Assembly (NCBI GenBank): GCA_028289345.1
Contig: JANQQL010000025.1
Span: forward strand, 124,001-188,000
DNA from: Planctomycetota bacterium
Lineage (GTDB): Bacteria > Planctomycetota > B15-G4 > SIAN01
Reading direction: 5' to 3'
DNA length: 64,000 bases
Made by a program: the position numbers and the translations under genes. Of this stretch, positions 8,303 through 17,405 are shown piece after piece (the stretch's first letter is position 1; every line of letters begins with the position of its first letter). The notes below the pieces were generated by a model. It was given only the letters and a program-made list of their open reading frames with translations. It made no database searches and was not told the DNA's origin.

Positions 8303-10824
8303 TTCGGTTGCTCCTGCAATCCACGGTTCGTCAGTTCCAGAGTGACAAGTTGTTGCACTTGCTGACTCTTCTGGGAATCGCGCTCGGAGCGGCGGCGGTC
8401 GTGGGCGTTCAGATCCTGCATCAAAGCGCGATCGCGGCATTCGCAGGCAGCGTGCAAGCCGTGCGAGGCAACTCGGAACTCACGGTGTTCGGCTCGGCTC
8501 CGAGCTTTGATGAGCGGGTGCTCGTCGACGTCCTGGGGACCGTGGGAGTGGAATCGGCGACTCCTCGAGTTCAGCTCAGCGTGGCCGTCGATCCTTCTTC
8601 GGGGGACGGTTTTCTGGAGCTGGCGGGGCTCGACGTGCTCTCCCTGGCGAGCTTGCCGTACCGCGAAGAGTTCGAGTTGCGAGAAGCCTTGTCGCAACCA
8701 GGATGGCTCGCGCTGACAGCGGAAGGGGCGGATCGGCTGGGATTGTCCCTCGGGGATCGAGTGAACGTCTCTTGTGGGTCTCGAACGGCCGAGCTGCAGC
8801 TGAGCAACTGGGTCGAGCTTGAACAACTCGGACCGGCCGCCTCGCCGATGCGCGGAGTGATGGACATTGCCGCTCTCCAGCAACTGCTGGGGCAGATCGG
8901 CGAGATCCATCAGATCGACGTGGCGCTGGTGGAGGGGCAGGAACCAGACTCCGTGGCTGCGAGTCTCGAGCAGCGCCTCGGACCGGCCTACGAGATCTTG
9001 ACCCCTTCCCAGCAAGTGGGGCAGGCAGAGCAGTTACTGGGAGCGTTCCGCTTGAACCTCACGGCTCTCTCGGCAGTGAGTCTCTTCGTCGGCTTCTTCA
9101 TGGTCTACACGACGGTGCAGGCCATGCTCGTCCGTCGCCGCCGAGAGTTCGGGGTGATGCGTTGTCTGGGAACCACCCGCGGCCAGCTGTTGTTCCTGGT
9201 GCTGGGTGAGGTGGCCATCCTCGGGTTTGCCGGCTCCTTCCTCGGGACGCTGCTGGGAATCGGAGTGGCCCAGGGATCTCTCGCCGACGTGAGCGCGACC
9301 CTGACCAACCTCTATGTCCTGGAAGAGGTGCGTTCCCTGGCACTGTCGCCGAGCTTGATTCCTCTGGCCTTGTTGGCCGGAGTGGGCGGAGCGCTTGCCG
9401 GCGCCGCATGGCCCACTCTCGAGAGCTTGGGTCGTCCACCTCGAGAGTTGCTCCAGAGTCAGCCGGTGCACGAGCGACTGCATCGAGTGTCCGGGTTGGC
9501 GTGGTGGATCGGTCTGGTCCTGCTCGGCGGGACGGGTGTCTGGTGCCTGACGTGGGGTCGCCAAGTGCGACCCGCTGGCTTTGTCCTCGGCCTGGCGATG
9601 CTGCTCACCATTCCTTTGATCACGCCACGATTGCTAAGAGTGTGGAAAGTCGTCCCGGCGCACCAGTTCGGAGTGCTGCATGGACTGCGCAGTCTGGCCA
9701 GTCGCCTGCATGGAAGCGCGTTTTGCAGCGCCTCGCTTGCGGTGTCGGTAAGCATCTTGGTCGGCATCACCATGATGGTGTCGAGCTTCCGCTCCACTCT
9801 CGAATCGTGGGTGGACTCGGTGATTCAGGCGGATGTCTACGTGACGGCGGCTTCCTACGCTCGCTCTCGTTCCGATGCGATTTTGGAGCAGTCGGTCATC
9901 GATGAACTCGTCCGTCATCCCGCGGTGCGTGAGGCGGATCTGTTGCGCCGGGTCGACTCGCGAATCGCGGAGCGCCCGGTTCCCCTGATCGGAGTCCGCA
10001 TGGACTTGCCGGACGGGACTCGACGGTTTCCTCTCACGAGTGGAGAGGATCCGGAGCCCGTCTATCGACGCTTGCAGGATGAGCAGGCGGTGCTGATCAG
10101 CCAGCCATTGGCGCGGCGGTTGGGACTCGAAGACTCTGCAGAGTTCGATCTCCCCACGCCCGAGGGACCGCAATCCGTCCCCATTGCTGGGATCTACGAA
10201 GACTACGGGTCCGAGTCCGGAGCGGTGGCCATGGACCTGACAACCATGGAAGCCTTGTTCGGCGAGGGGCCGCTGCACAGCGTCTCTCTGTATCTCGACG
10301 AGGGAACCGATCCGGAGCAAGTCGTCACGGCGCTCGCCGCTCGCTTGCCCGAAGTTCCGCTCGAGATTCGAAGCAACGCGCGGCTCCGTGCCGAGGTGTT
10401 CCGCATCTTTGATCAGACGTTTCTCGTGACCCGGACCCTGCAGCTCGTGACTTTGCTGGTGGCGGCTCTGGGGGTGGCCACCACCCTTTTGGTGATCGCC
10501 GAAGAAGGTCGGTCCGAAGTCGCCTTGGCTCGCTCCCTTGGCGCGGACCGGCCCCAGGTGTTTCGAGTGTTCCTGGGCAAGGGAGCCGGCATTGGGGTGG
10601 TGGGAGTGATTCTCGGGTTGACCGGTGGCATGGGGCTCGCATGGATTCTGGTGCACCTCATCAACCGCGCCTACTTTGGCTGGTCGATCCGAGCGGACTG
10701 GGGAGCTTTGTTCATGGTTCCCGAGTTCGCTTCCATCGGGGCCGCCGTCTTGTTGGCCAGTTTGTATCCCGCCTGGAAGGCCAGTCGAACCCCCGCCGTG
10801 GAGTTGAAGCGCGATGATTCCTGA
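8299..10824 (+). CDS. FtsX-like double permease (AttF/AttG-type fusion)
   Basis: This 841-residue permease has two FtsX-like halves. The first half has an N-terminal anchor (LLHLLTLLGIALGAAAVVG), a periplasmic region of about 220 residues, and three membrane segments around 255-375 with the typical RRRREFGVMRCLGTTRGQL loop. A connecting membrane pair sits near 400-440. The second half (from about 475, LAVSVSILVGITMMVSS) repeats the layout and ends with SEVALARSLGADRPQVF and membrane helices before PAWKASRTPAVELKRDD. Such permeases move hydrophobic substrates from the membrane with a MacB-type ATPase. It overlaps the ATPase gene by 4 bp and the AttH-like gene by 11 bp. Having both permease halves in one protein, instead of separate AttF and AttG, is a fusion variant. 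Confidence 0.85.
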   Translation: MIRLLLQSTVRQFQSDKLLHLLTLLGIALGAAAVVGVQILHQSAIAAFAGSVQAVRGNSELTVFGSAPSFDERVLVDVLGTVGVESATPRVQLSVAVDPSSGDGFLELAGLDVLSLASLPYREEFELREALSQPGWLALTAEGADRLGLSLGDRVNVSCGSRTAELQLSNWVELEQLGPAASPMRGVMDIAALQQLLGQIGEIHQIDVALVEGQEPDSVAASLEQRLGPAYEILTPSQQVGQAEQLLGAFRLNLTALSAVSLFVGFFMVYTTVQAMLVRRRREFGVMRCLGTTRGQLLFLVLGEVAILGFAGSFLGTLLGIGVAQGSLADVSATLTNLYVLEEVRSLALSPSLIPLALLAGVGGALAGAAWPTLESLGRPPRELLQSQPVHERLHRVSGLAWWIGLVLLGGTGVWCLTWGRQVRPAGFVLGLAMLLTIPLITPRLLRVWKVVPAHQFGVLHGLRSLASRLHGSAFCSASLAVSVSILVGITMMVSSFRSTLESWVDSVIQADVYVTAASYARSRSDAILEQSVIDELVRHPAVREADLLRRVDSRIAERPVPLIGVRMDLPDGTRRFPLTSGEDPEPVYRRLQDEQAVLISQPLARRLGLEDSAEFDLPTPEGPQSVPIAGIYEDYGSESGAVAMDLTTMEALFGEGPLHSVSLYLDEGTDPEQVVTALAARLPEVPLEIRSNARLRAEVFRIFDQTFLVTRTLQLVTLLVAALGVATTLLVIAEEGRSEVALARSLGADRPQVFRVFLGKGAGIGVVGVILGLTGGMGLAWILVHLINRAYFGWSIRADWGALFMVPEFASIGAAVLLASLYPAWKASRTPAVELKRDDS

Positions 10825-11923
10825 ACTCGCTCTGGCTGCAGCGCTGCTTCCCGCGGTCACTCAGGAGGCCGATTGGAAGATTGCGGACCCTGACTACCAG
10901 TGGCAGTTCCCGCAAGACCACTGGGCTCATTCGGGATATCGCACCGAATGGTGGTACTTCACCGGCCACCTCGAAAGCTCCGAGGGTCGCCGCTTTGGCT
11001 ACCAGTTCACATTCTTCAAGATCGGACTGTTGCCGAATCGACCCGACGGCGCTTCCCAGTGGAACGCCGCCAACCTGGTGATGGGGCATGCTTCGATCAC
11101 CGACCCTGAGTCGGGGCAGCACCGATTCAGCGAGGTCGTGCATCGGGAGGTTCCGTTCCTCGCCGGCTTTGGTACCTTTCCCGACACTTTGCTGGCGTGG
11201 AGCCAAGCGCCTGCAGGAACCGACGGGCGTTGGGAGTTGAGCTTCGAGGAGTCCGGGTTCGCTCTCGACATGAGAGATGATCGCCGGGGCTTCTCCTTGT
11301 CACTGCAAACCGAGCCGGACAAGCCACGCATCTTCCAAGGCCCCAACGGATTCAGCCGCAAGGGAGCGGGGGAGTCGGCGGCCAGCCAGTACTACAGCTA
11401 CTCGCGCTTGAAGACGGCGGGGACGGTGACTCTCGACGGAGTGTCGTACTCGGTGCAAGGCACGAGCTGGATGGACAAGGAGTTCGGTTCCGATCAGCTC
11501 GACGACGAACAGGTCGGCTGGGACTGGTTCAGTTTGCAGCTCGATGATCGGCGCGAAGTCATGCTGTTTTCGCTGCGTGACGAAGAGGGGGAGATCCATT
11601 CCCGGGCCGGGACCTTGGTTGCCGCGGACGGATCGGTGCAGTGGTTTGATCCGGGGAACCAATGGCTCCGTGCGCTGTCTTCTTGGGAAAGTGAGAAGTC
11701 CGGCGTCGAATACCCTTCCGGATGGCGCATTCGCCTCGAGGAGCCGGGGTTGTCCCTGGAACTCCGCCCGGTCATGGCGAACCAGGAGAATCGCAGTTCG
11801 ATCCTCCCGGACATGGCCTACTGGGAAGGCGCGGTGGACGTATTCGATGACGCAGGCAACACCATCGGCCGCGGCTACGTGGAACTCACGGGGTACGGAG
11901 ACGCCATGCGGCCGGGGATCTGA
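10814..11923 (+). CDS. AttH-like lipocalin-fold protein (CrtC/AttH family)
   Basis: This 369-residue exported protein starts with a short signal (MIPELALAAALLPAVT). It contains the hallmark motifs of the AttH/carotenoid 1,2-hydratase-like family: EWWYFTGHL (about 44-52), RRFGYQFTFFKIG, YYSYSRLKTAGTVTLDG, GTSWMDKEFGS and GWDWFSLQLDDRREVMLF. The family has two lipocalin-like beta-barrels. AttH is the extracytoplasmic part of AttEFGH ABC systems; CrtC members hydrate carotenoids. Overlap with the permease gene favours the transporter role, and no carotenoid genes are nearby. The bound lipid-like ligand is unknown. The 209 bp after the stop, up to the convergent lipoprotein gene, hold no convincing terminator. 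Confidence 0.85.
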   Translation: MIPELALAAALLPAVTQEADWKIADPDYQWQFPQDHWAHSGYRTEWWYFTGHLESSEGRRFGYQFTFFKIGLLPNRPDGASQWNAANLVMGHASITDPESGQHRFSEVVHREVPFLAGFGTFPDTLLAWSQAPAGTDGRWELSFEESGFALDMRDDRRGFSLSLQTEPDKPRIFQGPNGFSRKGAGESAASQYYSYSRLKTAGTVTLDGVSYSVQGTSWMDKEFGSDQLDDEQVGWDWFSLQLDDRREVMLFSLRDEEGEIHSRAGTLVAADGSVQWFDPGNQWLRALSSWESEKSGVEYPSGWRIRLEEPGLSLELRPVMANQENRSSILPDMAYWEGAVDVFDDAGNTIGRGYVELTGYGDAMRPGI

Positions 11924-12132
11924 GCGCTTCTCTCGAACGAAGAATGCGGTGGGGTGAACGACCCCCCAGTTGACCTCGCTGGACGACGTGTTTCGCAACA
12001 GATGGTCGTCGAGTGCGCTTTCGCCGACGCCTCACGGTTCCGACAGGGCTCCGAGGTCCACGCAACGCGACGGGGGCCTGGCGAAGTGCACGGCCCTGGG
12101 GGCGAGACATTCGCCAGACGTCGGTCGACCAG

Positions 12133-13272
12133 CTACTTCGCGATCGTCACCGCGGGAACGGCGTTGCCCGGAATCGGGGACACGGTCATCTGGTAGAGCC
12201 GATAGAGGATGCGAAAGGCGGTGGCGTTCTGCCCCTCCCCATCGTTGGGAAGGAAGAAGGCGGCATTCTCGTAGCGGACCTGGAACAAGCTGTCGTCGGG
12301 AGCGTCTTCGTCGCGGACAACTCGAAGGGGGAACTTTGCGTTCTCCGTCGGAGAATTCACCGCACTGGCGGTGGCGTCGAGGATGGAGCTGAGGCTCCGC
12401 AACTTGATCCAGCCGCGCCATGAGCTTTCGGGCGACGTCGTCTTGATGTCAACCAGAACGAACGAGCTTGGGTAATCCTGAGCCTGCTGCTGCAGCTCCG
12501 TTCGCTGGTGAGACGAGAGCGTGGCCGGGTCATAGTTGGTGAGGACTTGTCGGCCCAAGGTCCGTCGCTGGAGCCGTGTCTCTTTCTGGTCGCGCCGATA
12601 GTCGAACCCTTGTTCGATCAACTGCGCGAGGCTCAAGGGATCCGGATTCTGGCTCCCTTCCAGAGCCCAGTTCTCTTCGAGAATCAGTGCACCCACGTCG
12701 ATTCGGCGATTGCGGTTCAGCGCGGCGAGTTTCTCGATTTGCTGATCGAACTCTTCTTTGCCTTCCGGATCATTCCCGAGCAGGCGACGCTCTCCATTCG
12801 GCTCCTCCACGACGATGCCGTGGGCGATCAAGGAGAGCAGCAAGGCCATGTCCACGCCCTGGTGATAGAAGAAGCCGAGGACCGACTCGTCCAGAGGGGT
12901 GAGGAGCCGTCGAGTGAACTCCTCCCCTTGGATGGGAACGATGTTGAGCGTGGGGTTTTCGGAGAACCGCAATCCGAACGAGGGCAGGAAGAGACTCAAT
13001 CCCGGACTTTCGGAGAGTTCTCCCGCGACTGTTGCCTGAGTTTCGAAATCGAAGGTCGCCGCGATTCCGGACACGGTGGTGAAGTGGAGCGGACGGCGGT
13101 GGTGGGCACGGGCGATGTTCAGCAGCAGCATGCGCGCCTGGGCGCGGCTCACCGAGTCGTCGTAGTCCAGAACGGTGTCCGAGAACGCCGTGCGTCCGAC
13201 ACATCCCGCGGTGACGACCAGGGCCAGTGCCGAGGCCAGGCGCCGCGCCGACCGTCGAACTCCCATGCCCAT
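12133..13272 (-). CDS. Predicted lipoprotein of unknown function
   Basis: I do not recognise this 379-residue protein as a named family. The N-terminus (about 20 residues, Arg-rich then ALALVVTAGC) fits a lipoprotein signal with Cys as the acylation site, although the -3 residue is Thr rather than Leu. The mature part is soluble: a helical start (SRAQARMLLLNIARAHHRRP), beta-like stretches (LNIVPIQGEEFTRRLLTPL), a central helix (DVGALILEENWALEG) and a Gln/Arg-rich segment (YRRDQKETRLQRRTLGRQV). The start follows GGAAAGGA in the gene's own sense; a TTG seven codons upstream is possible. It lies four bases after the nitroreductase gene and is probably the last gene of that leftward operon. Confidence 0.65.
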   Translation of the reverse strand: MGMGVRRSARRLASALALVVTAGCVGRTAFSDTVLDYDDSVSRAQARMLLLNIARAHHRRPLHFTTVSGIAATFDFETQATVAGELSESPGLSLFLPSFGLRFSENPTLNIVPIQGEEFTRRLLTPLDESVLGFFYHQGVDMALLLSLIAHGIVVEEPNGERRLLGNDPEGKEEFDQQIEKLAALNRNRRIDVGALILEENWALEGSQNPDPLSLAQLIEQGFDYRRDQKETRLQRRTLGRQVLTNYDPATLSSHQRTELQQQAQDYPSSFVLVDIKTTSPESSWRGWIKLRSLSSILDATASAVNSPTENAKFPLRVVRDEDAPDDSLFQVRYENAAFFLPNDGEGQNATAFRILYRLYQMTVSPIPGNAVPAVTIAK

Positions 13273-13276
13273 GCGC

Positions 13277-13894
13277 TCAACGGTCCTTTCCAATGAATCG
13301 GTTCTCGATCAGGACCTCGTCGAGGGAAAGCTGTCCGGGCTTGGGCCAGGGATCCTGGATCCCCTTGCCGATGGCCACCATGGGCCCGACGCAGTGGTCC
13401 TCGGGAAGTCCGATCATCTTGGCGACGGCTTCGTGATCGAACCCGATCATCGGGCAGGACTCGTATCCCTCGGCTTTCGCGGCGAGCATCAACGTCTGCA
13501 TGGCCATGCCGATCGAGCGTTGAGCCTCGTCCCGTTGCAGCGTTTCTTTGCCTTCGTGGAACGGACCCATCCAGCTCACGAGGAGTTCCGCCACCTCGCT
13601 CGGGGCATTGCGCCAGTAGCGAGCCGGCTCCTTTTTCCAGGCCCGCATGTCGGCGGTCATCACGATCAACAGGGACGCATCGGTCATCTGGGCCTGGTCT
13701 TTGCCGTGTGCGCGGATCTGCTGGCGCAGTTCCGGGTCTCGAACGATCACGAAGCGCCAGTGCTGGATATTGAACGAAGTGGGAGACTGGATGGCCGCTT
13801 CCAGCAGCTTGCGCTCCACCTCTCGGGGGATTTCGTGGTCGGGATCGAAGTGCTTGACGGATCGGCGACCGTAGATGGCATCGAACGTTTCCAT
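13277..13894 (-). CDS. Nitroreductase family FMN oxidoreductase
   Basis: This 205-residue protein has the nitroreductase fold. The N-terminal FMN-phosphate motif is YGRRSVKHF (about residues 8-16). PTSFNIQHWRFVIV follows, then a central region with AQRSIGMAMQTLMLAAKAEGYESCPM, and GLPEDHCVGPMVAIGKG near the C-terminus. Members reduce nitro compounds, quinones or enones with NAD(P)H and usually act as dimers in the cytoplasm. The ATG was chosen because AGGAAG lies a few bases upstream; an in-frame extension to 13954 is less likely. Next to a pirin, a cysteine hydrolase and an amidohydrolase, it suggests handling of an aromatic or electrophilic compound. The substrate is not predictable. Confidence 0.85.
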   Translation of the reverse strand: METFDAIYGRRSVKHFDPDHEIPREVERKLLEAAIQSPTSFNIQHWRFVIVRDPELRQQIRAHGKDQAQMTDASLLIVMTADMRAWKKEPARYWRNAPSEVAELLVSWMGPFHEGKETLQRDEAQRSIGMAMQTLMLAAKAEGYESCPMIGFDHEAVAKMIGLPEDHCVGPMVAIGKGIQDPWPKPGQLSLDEVLIENRFIGKDR

Positions 13895-13954
13895 GGAAAC
13901 TTCCTTTGATTTCGCAATGTGGGTGGGGCGTTTGGGTGGGAAGTCGAACGCCAC

Positions 13955-14659
13955 TCAGTCCGCCTGGGGGACCTGCCAGAACACGACCTCTGCGTCATCC
14001 ACCCCTTCAAGGAGAAGTGTTGTTTCCTCACGAATCCCCGCCCCATCTCCCGGTCCCAGGGTCGTTTCGTTCAGAGACACCGAACCACGAGCGACGTGCA
14101 GCCAGCCCATGGTTCCGGGAGGAAGGGGGTGCTCGATCCGGTCGCCGGCCCCGAGCAGTCCGGTGTACAGCCGGACGTCCTGGCCGATGGTGAGAGAGCC
14201 CTGCTCTCCGTCGGGGGAAACGACCAGCCGCAGTTGGCCACGCCGTTCCTCCTCGGGGAAAGATTTCTGCTCGTAGCGAGGCTCTGTTCCGGTCTTGCGA
14301 GGGAAGATCCACATCTGCAGGAAGTGCAAGGGATCGTCGGATGCGTTGAACTCGCTGTGGGTGACGCCCGAGCCGGCGGACATCAACTGAACCTCTCCCG
14401 GTCGGATCTTAGATCCCGTGCCCATGCTGTCCTTGTGTTCGAGTATTCCGTCCAGCACGTAGGAGACGATCTCCATGTCTCGATGACCGTGAGTGCCGAA
14501 GCCTTGGCCCGGTTGAACAATGTCCTGGTTGATGACGCGGAGTGGCCCGAAGTGCATGTGGTCCGGGTCGTAGTAGTTTGCGAAAGAGAAGGTGTGGTGG
14601 GTGTCCAGCCAACCGTGGTTGGCATGACCCCGCTGCTGGGAGGGCCTGATCTGGATCAT
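13955..14659 (-). CDS. Pirin family protein (bicupin)
   Basis: This 234-residue pirin has all the metal-binding residues: H57 and H59 (GTHGHRDMEIVSYVLDG), H101 and E103 (GVTHSEFN). The N-terminus GWLDTHHTFSFANYYDPDHMHFGPLRVINQD is diagnostic. Bacterial pirins such as E. coli YhhW can show quercetin 2,3-dioxygenase activity, and others act as redox-linked regulatory partners. The start (MIQIRPSQQ) has AAGGAA upstream. It sits 60 bp before the nitroreductase gene and 73 bp after the amidohydrolase gene in one direction, so co-transcription is likely. Pirin and nitroreductase together point to oxidative or electrophile stress, or to aromatic turnover. Confidence 0.9.
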   Translation of the reverse strand: MIQIRPSQQRGHANHGWLDTHHTFSFANYYDPDHMHFGPLRVINQDIVQPGQGFGTHGHRDMEIVSYVLDGILEHKDSMGTGSKIRPGEVQLMSAGSGVTHSEFNASDDPLHFLQMWIFPRKTGTEPRYEQKSFPEEERRGQLRLVVSPDGEQGSLTIGQDVRLYTGLLGAGDRIEHPLPPGTMGWLHVARGSVSLNETTLGPGDGAGIREETTLLLEGVDDAEVVFWQVPQAD

Positions 14660-14732
14660 GATCGTGGTTCCTTTGTTCGGCGCATGGTTGTTCGAGAGGG
14701 CGAGCACGGAGGTTCCGGGAGTTCGAGGTTGC

Positions 14733-16514
14733 TCACTCCGGCTGGGAGTACGCTCCCCCGAACTCGGCGACTGGTGACCAGGCCGGCTCCACCGGCGGGA
14801 GTTCCGGGCAGAGGTTCTCGTAGGGACCGGCTCCGTAAACCGGTTCCCCGGCCACCATGGTCAACACGGATTCGATGTGGCGAATCTCTTCCTCCGGCAC
14901 CTCGAAGTAATCCTTGTTGAGGACTGCCAGGTCGGCGAACGCGCCAGGGCGGAGAGCTCCTTTTCGGTCTTCTTCTCCCGACACCCAGGCGCTTCCTTCC
15001 GTGAACAAGGAGAGGGCTTCCGCGCGCGTCAGCCGGTGCTCTTGCGGATACAGGGTGGTGCCTCCCACGGTCTTGCCTGCCACCATCCAGTACAGCGAAA
15101 GCCATGGGTTGTGGCTGGAGACACGGGTTGCATCGGTCCCGGCTCCCAAGGGAATCCGCGATCCCAGCAATCGTCGCAAGGGAGGAGCCTGGGCGGTCAC
15201 TTCCTTGCCGTATCGATCCAGGAAATACTCCCCGGCGAACGCCATTCGGTTCTGCACGGCGATGCCTCCGCCGAGGGCCTGGATCCGTGGAATCTGGTCC
15301 GGTCGGATGGTCTCCGCATGATCGATGACCCATCGCAGTCCGGAGAAGGGGGTGTCCTGGTTCACTCGCTCGAACACGTCGAGGAGTCGTTCGATGGACT
15401 CGCCGTAGGTCGCGTGAATCCGAAACGGCCAGCGACTCTGAACGAGGTGTCGGGCGACGGCCTCGAGCTCCGTCTCAGCATTGGCCTTCAGTTCCGGCCG
15501 GGGCGCCAAGAAGTTCTCGAAGTCGCCGGCGGACCAGACCAGGAACTCGCCCCCACCTTCGAGGACGTAGCCTCGGTGGTTGCCTCGATCGCGGTTTTCG
15601 TCGGCGGTGTAGGAATCGGTCCAGTTCTGGAAATCCCTCAGCTCCTTCCCCGGATGCTGGGGGAACAAGAAGAACGAGATGCGGAGCGGCAACCGGCCTT
15701 CTTCCGCGAGCTGTTCGCTGGCCACGTAGTTCCCGGGAAACTGATGGCCGCCCCCACCGGCGTCGATGGCACTGGTCAGTCCAAAGCGGTTGAGCTCCCG
15801 GTAGAACTGCAGGGTCGAGTTGACCTGTTGTTCCTCAGTCATGGGCGGCAACGCACCAATCGTCTTGTAGAGCAGCGTCGGATTGGGATTGGCAATGAGT
15901 TCGGCACCACCGTCGACGAAGGAGTAGCGGCTGCCGGGAGGCGCGGGAGAACCGGGAGTCAGGCCCAGGGCTTCCACGCCCGCGCGGTTCAGAAAACCCT
16001 TGCTGTACAAGAACAACACGAAGACCGGAGTGTCCGGTGCGGCTTCGTTGAGCTCTGCGATGGTCGGCATGCGGCGCTCCTCGAACTGGAACGGCGACCA
16101 GCCGCCGATGACCCGCACCCACTGGCCCGGCGGAGTCCGTTGGGCCTGCCTGCGAATGCGCTCGAGCCCGTCGCGAAGAGTGGGAACTCCGTCCCAACGC
16201 AGCTCGAGGTTGTAGAAGCGTCCGCCTCGGACCACGTGACTGTGGGAGTCGTTCAGCCCAGGGATCACGGTGCGGCCTTGCAGGTCTATCGTGCGCGTCG
16301 TTGTTCCCTGGAATGCACGGATGTCTTCATTCGCGCCGATTGCCTGGACGAGTCCGTCGCGGAGCGCGATCGCCTCGACCAGCCCCTCTTCGGTCTGCGT
16401 GGCGATCTTTCCATTCGTGAGGACCCAGTCGGCCGGTTTTTCTTCGGAGTCCGAGGAGCGACAAGAGGTCAGTCCCAGAGCGAGGATGGCGAGGGCCCGT
16501 ATCGCGGTGCCCAT
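14733..16514 (-). CDS. Exported amidohydrolase lipoprotein (Amidohydro_3, YtcJ-like)
   Basis: This 593-residue protein begins with a lipoprotein signal (ALAILALGLTSC, Cys18). The amidohydrolase fold shows metal ligands H91 and H93 in GLNDSHSHVV, a downstream His in FRIHATYGES, another in WVIDHAE, and the catalytic Asp in LGAGTDATRVSSHNPW. The N-terminal composite beta-sandwich (VLTNGKIATQ, GRTVIPGLND) and the C-terminal GALRPGAFADLAVLNKDYF are typical of the YtcJ-like group. These enzymes hydrolyse amides or related bonds in varied, mostly unknown substrates. TGGAGG lies about nine bases before the ATG, supporting this start over the upstream frame. A stable hairpin lies between this gene and the cysteine hydrolase gene that precedes it in the operon. 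Confidence 0.85.
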   Translation of the reverse strand: MGTAIRALAILALGLTSCRSSDSEEKPADWVLTNGKIATQTEEGLVEAIALRDGLVQAIGANEDIRAFQGTTTRTIDLQGRTVIPGLNDSHSHVVRGGRFYNLELRWDGVPTLRDGLERIRRQAQRTPPGQWVRVIGGWSPFQFEERRMPTIAELNEAAPDTPVFVLFLYSKGFLNRAGVEALGLTPGSPAPPGSRYSFVDGGAELIANPNPTLLYKTIGALPPMTEEQQVNSTLQFYRELNRFGLTSAIDAGGGGHQFPGNYVASEQLAEEGRLPLRISFFLFPQHPGKELRDFQNWTDSYTADENRDRGNHRGYVLEGGGEFLVWSAGDFENFLAPRPELKANAETELEAVARHLVQSRWPFRIHATYGESIERLLDVFERVNQDTPFSGLRWVIDHAETIRPDQIPRIQALGGGIAVQNRMAFAGEYFLDRYGKEVTAQAPPLRRLLGSRIPLGAGTDATRVSSHNPWLSLYWMVAGKTVGGTTLYPQEHRLTRAEALSLFTEGSAWVSGEEDRKGALRPGAFADLAVLNKDYFEVPEEEIRHIESVLTMVAGEPVYGAGPYENLCPELPPVEPAWSPVAEFGGAYSQPE

Positions 16515-16560
16515 GATGTGTACCCTCCAGAGCATTCTGTGTGTTTTCAAAGGGAAGACT

Positions 16561-16599
16561 GGGATGCCCCCAACCGGTGGTGGGGGATGGAGGCATCCC
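16561..16599. other. Intergenic hairpin within the leftward operon
   Basis: Outer arms GGGATG and CATCCC enclose inner arms CCCCCA and TGGGGG, with a seven-base bulge and an eight-base loop. It lies in the 150-bp gap between the cysteine hydrolase and amidohydrolase genes and could attenuate read-through or protect a processed mRNA end. No U-run follows in the leftward direction. Confidence 0.5.
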
Positions 16600-16664
16600 G
16601 GAAGTCGGCGAGGGGCGGCCATGCGGGAACCGTCGTACAGACGATTGCCGGGCCGCGGATGTGA

Positions 16665-17405
16665 CTAGTGACCCTCTTTCGCGCCGAACATGCTGTAGGC
16701 GTAGTCGATGCCAACGCCGTAAGCACCGGAGTGCTGTCGAGCGATGCCGGTGACGGCTTCGTAGGTTTCCTGACGCGCCCAGTCCCGCTGCCACTCGAGC
16801 ATCACTTGTTGCCAGGTCACCGGGATGGCACCCGCTTGCACCATGCGCATCACGGCCATGTCATGGGCCTCTTTGCTGGTACCGCCGGATGCATCGGTCA
16901 CGATGTAGACCTCATAACCCTCGCCCATGGCTTCCAGCGCCGGCATGGTCAAACAGACCTCGGTCCAGAGTGCCGCGATCACCAGCTTGGGGCGGCCGGA
17001 CTTCTTGAGAGCGTCGACGACTCGAGCGTCGTCCCAGGTGTTCATGCTGGTGCGATCGAAGACTTCGTTCTGCGGAAAGACGTTCTTGATCTCCGGGATC
17101 AGAGGACCGGAGAAGCTCTCCGCCGCCACCGTCGTCAAGACCGTGGGCACCTGGAAGACCTTCGCCGACTTGGCCAGCGCTTGCACGTTGTTGCGGATGG
17201 CCTGACGGTCATGGGAACGGACACCGAAGATCATCTGCGGTTGATGGTCGATGAGCAGCAGCGCCGAGTTCTGAGGGGTCAGGAGCTCGAACTTGCCCTG
17301 CGCCGCCGCCGGTGCGGGAACGGGGCCGGCAGCGTGGGAAGTCAGTCCTGCGGAGAGGAGCAGCAGGCCGGCCAGGAGACCGGGACGGGGAGTGGCGAGA
17401 TTCAT
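16665..17405 (-). CDS. Exported cysteine hydrolase (isochorismatase-like, YcaC-related)
   Basis: This 246-residue protein starts with a signal peptide (LLAGLLLLSAGLTSHAAG). The isochorismatase-like fold follows: catalytic Asp53 in LLIDHQPQM, candidate basic residue R118 in VFDRTSMNTWDD, and nucleophile C151 in ALWTEVCLTMPALEAM. The GVRSHDR and NTWDD features resemble YcaC-type hydrolases of unknown substrate more than true isochorismatases. An exported location is uncommon for this family. It is the first gene of the leftward operon; a -24/-12-like element lies about 70 bp upstream of its ATG, and the divergent sigma-54 activator is the likely controller. Confidence 0.85.
   Translation of the reverse strand: MNLATPRPGLLAGLLLLSAGLTSHAAGPVPAPAAAQGKFELLTPQNSALLLIDHQPQMIFGVRSHDRQAIRNNVQALAKSAKVFQVPTVLTTVAAESFSGPLIPEIKNVFPQNEVFDRTSMNTWDDARVVDALKKSGRPKLVIAALWTEVCLTMPALEAMGEGYEVYIVTDASGGTSKEAHDMAVMRMVQAGAIPVTWQQVMLEWQRDWARQETYEAVTGIARQHSGAYGVGIDYAYSMFGAKEGH

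Noticed and set aside
12078..12117. Inverted repeat CTGGCGAA/TTCGCCAG between convergent genes as a terminator
   Set aside because: The 24-base loop is long and there is no U-run on either side, so I do not call it.
14877..16664. Plus-strand open frame of about 595 codons opposite the amidohydrolase
   Set aside because: The minus strand has a lipoprotein signal and all amidohydrolase motifs; the antisense translation has none.
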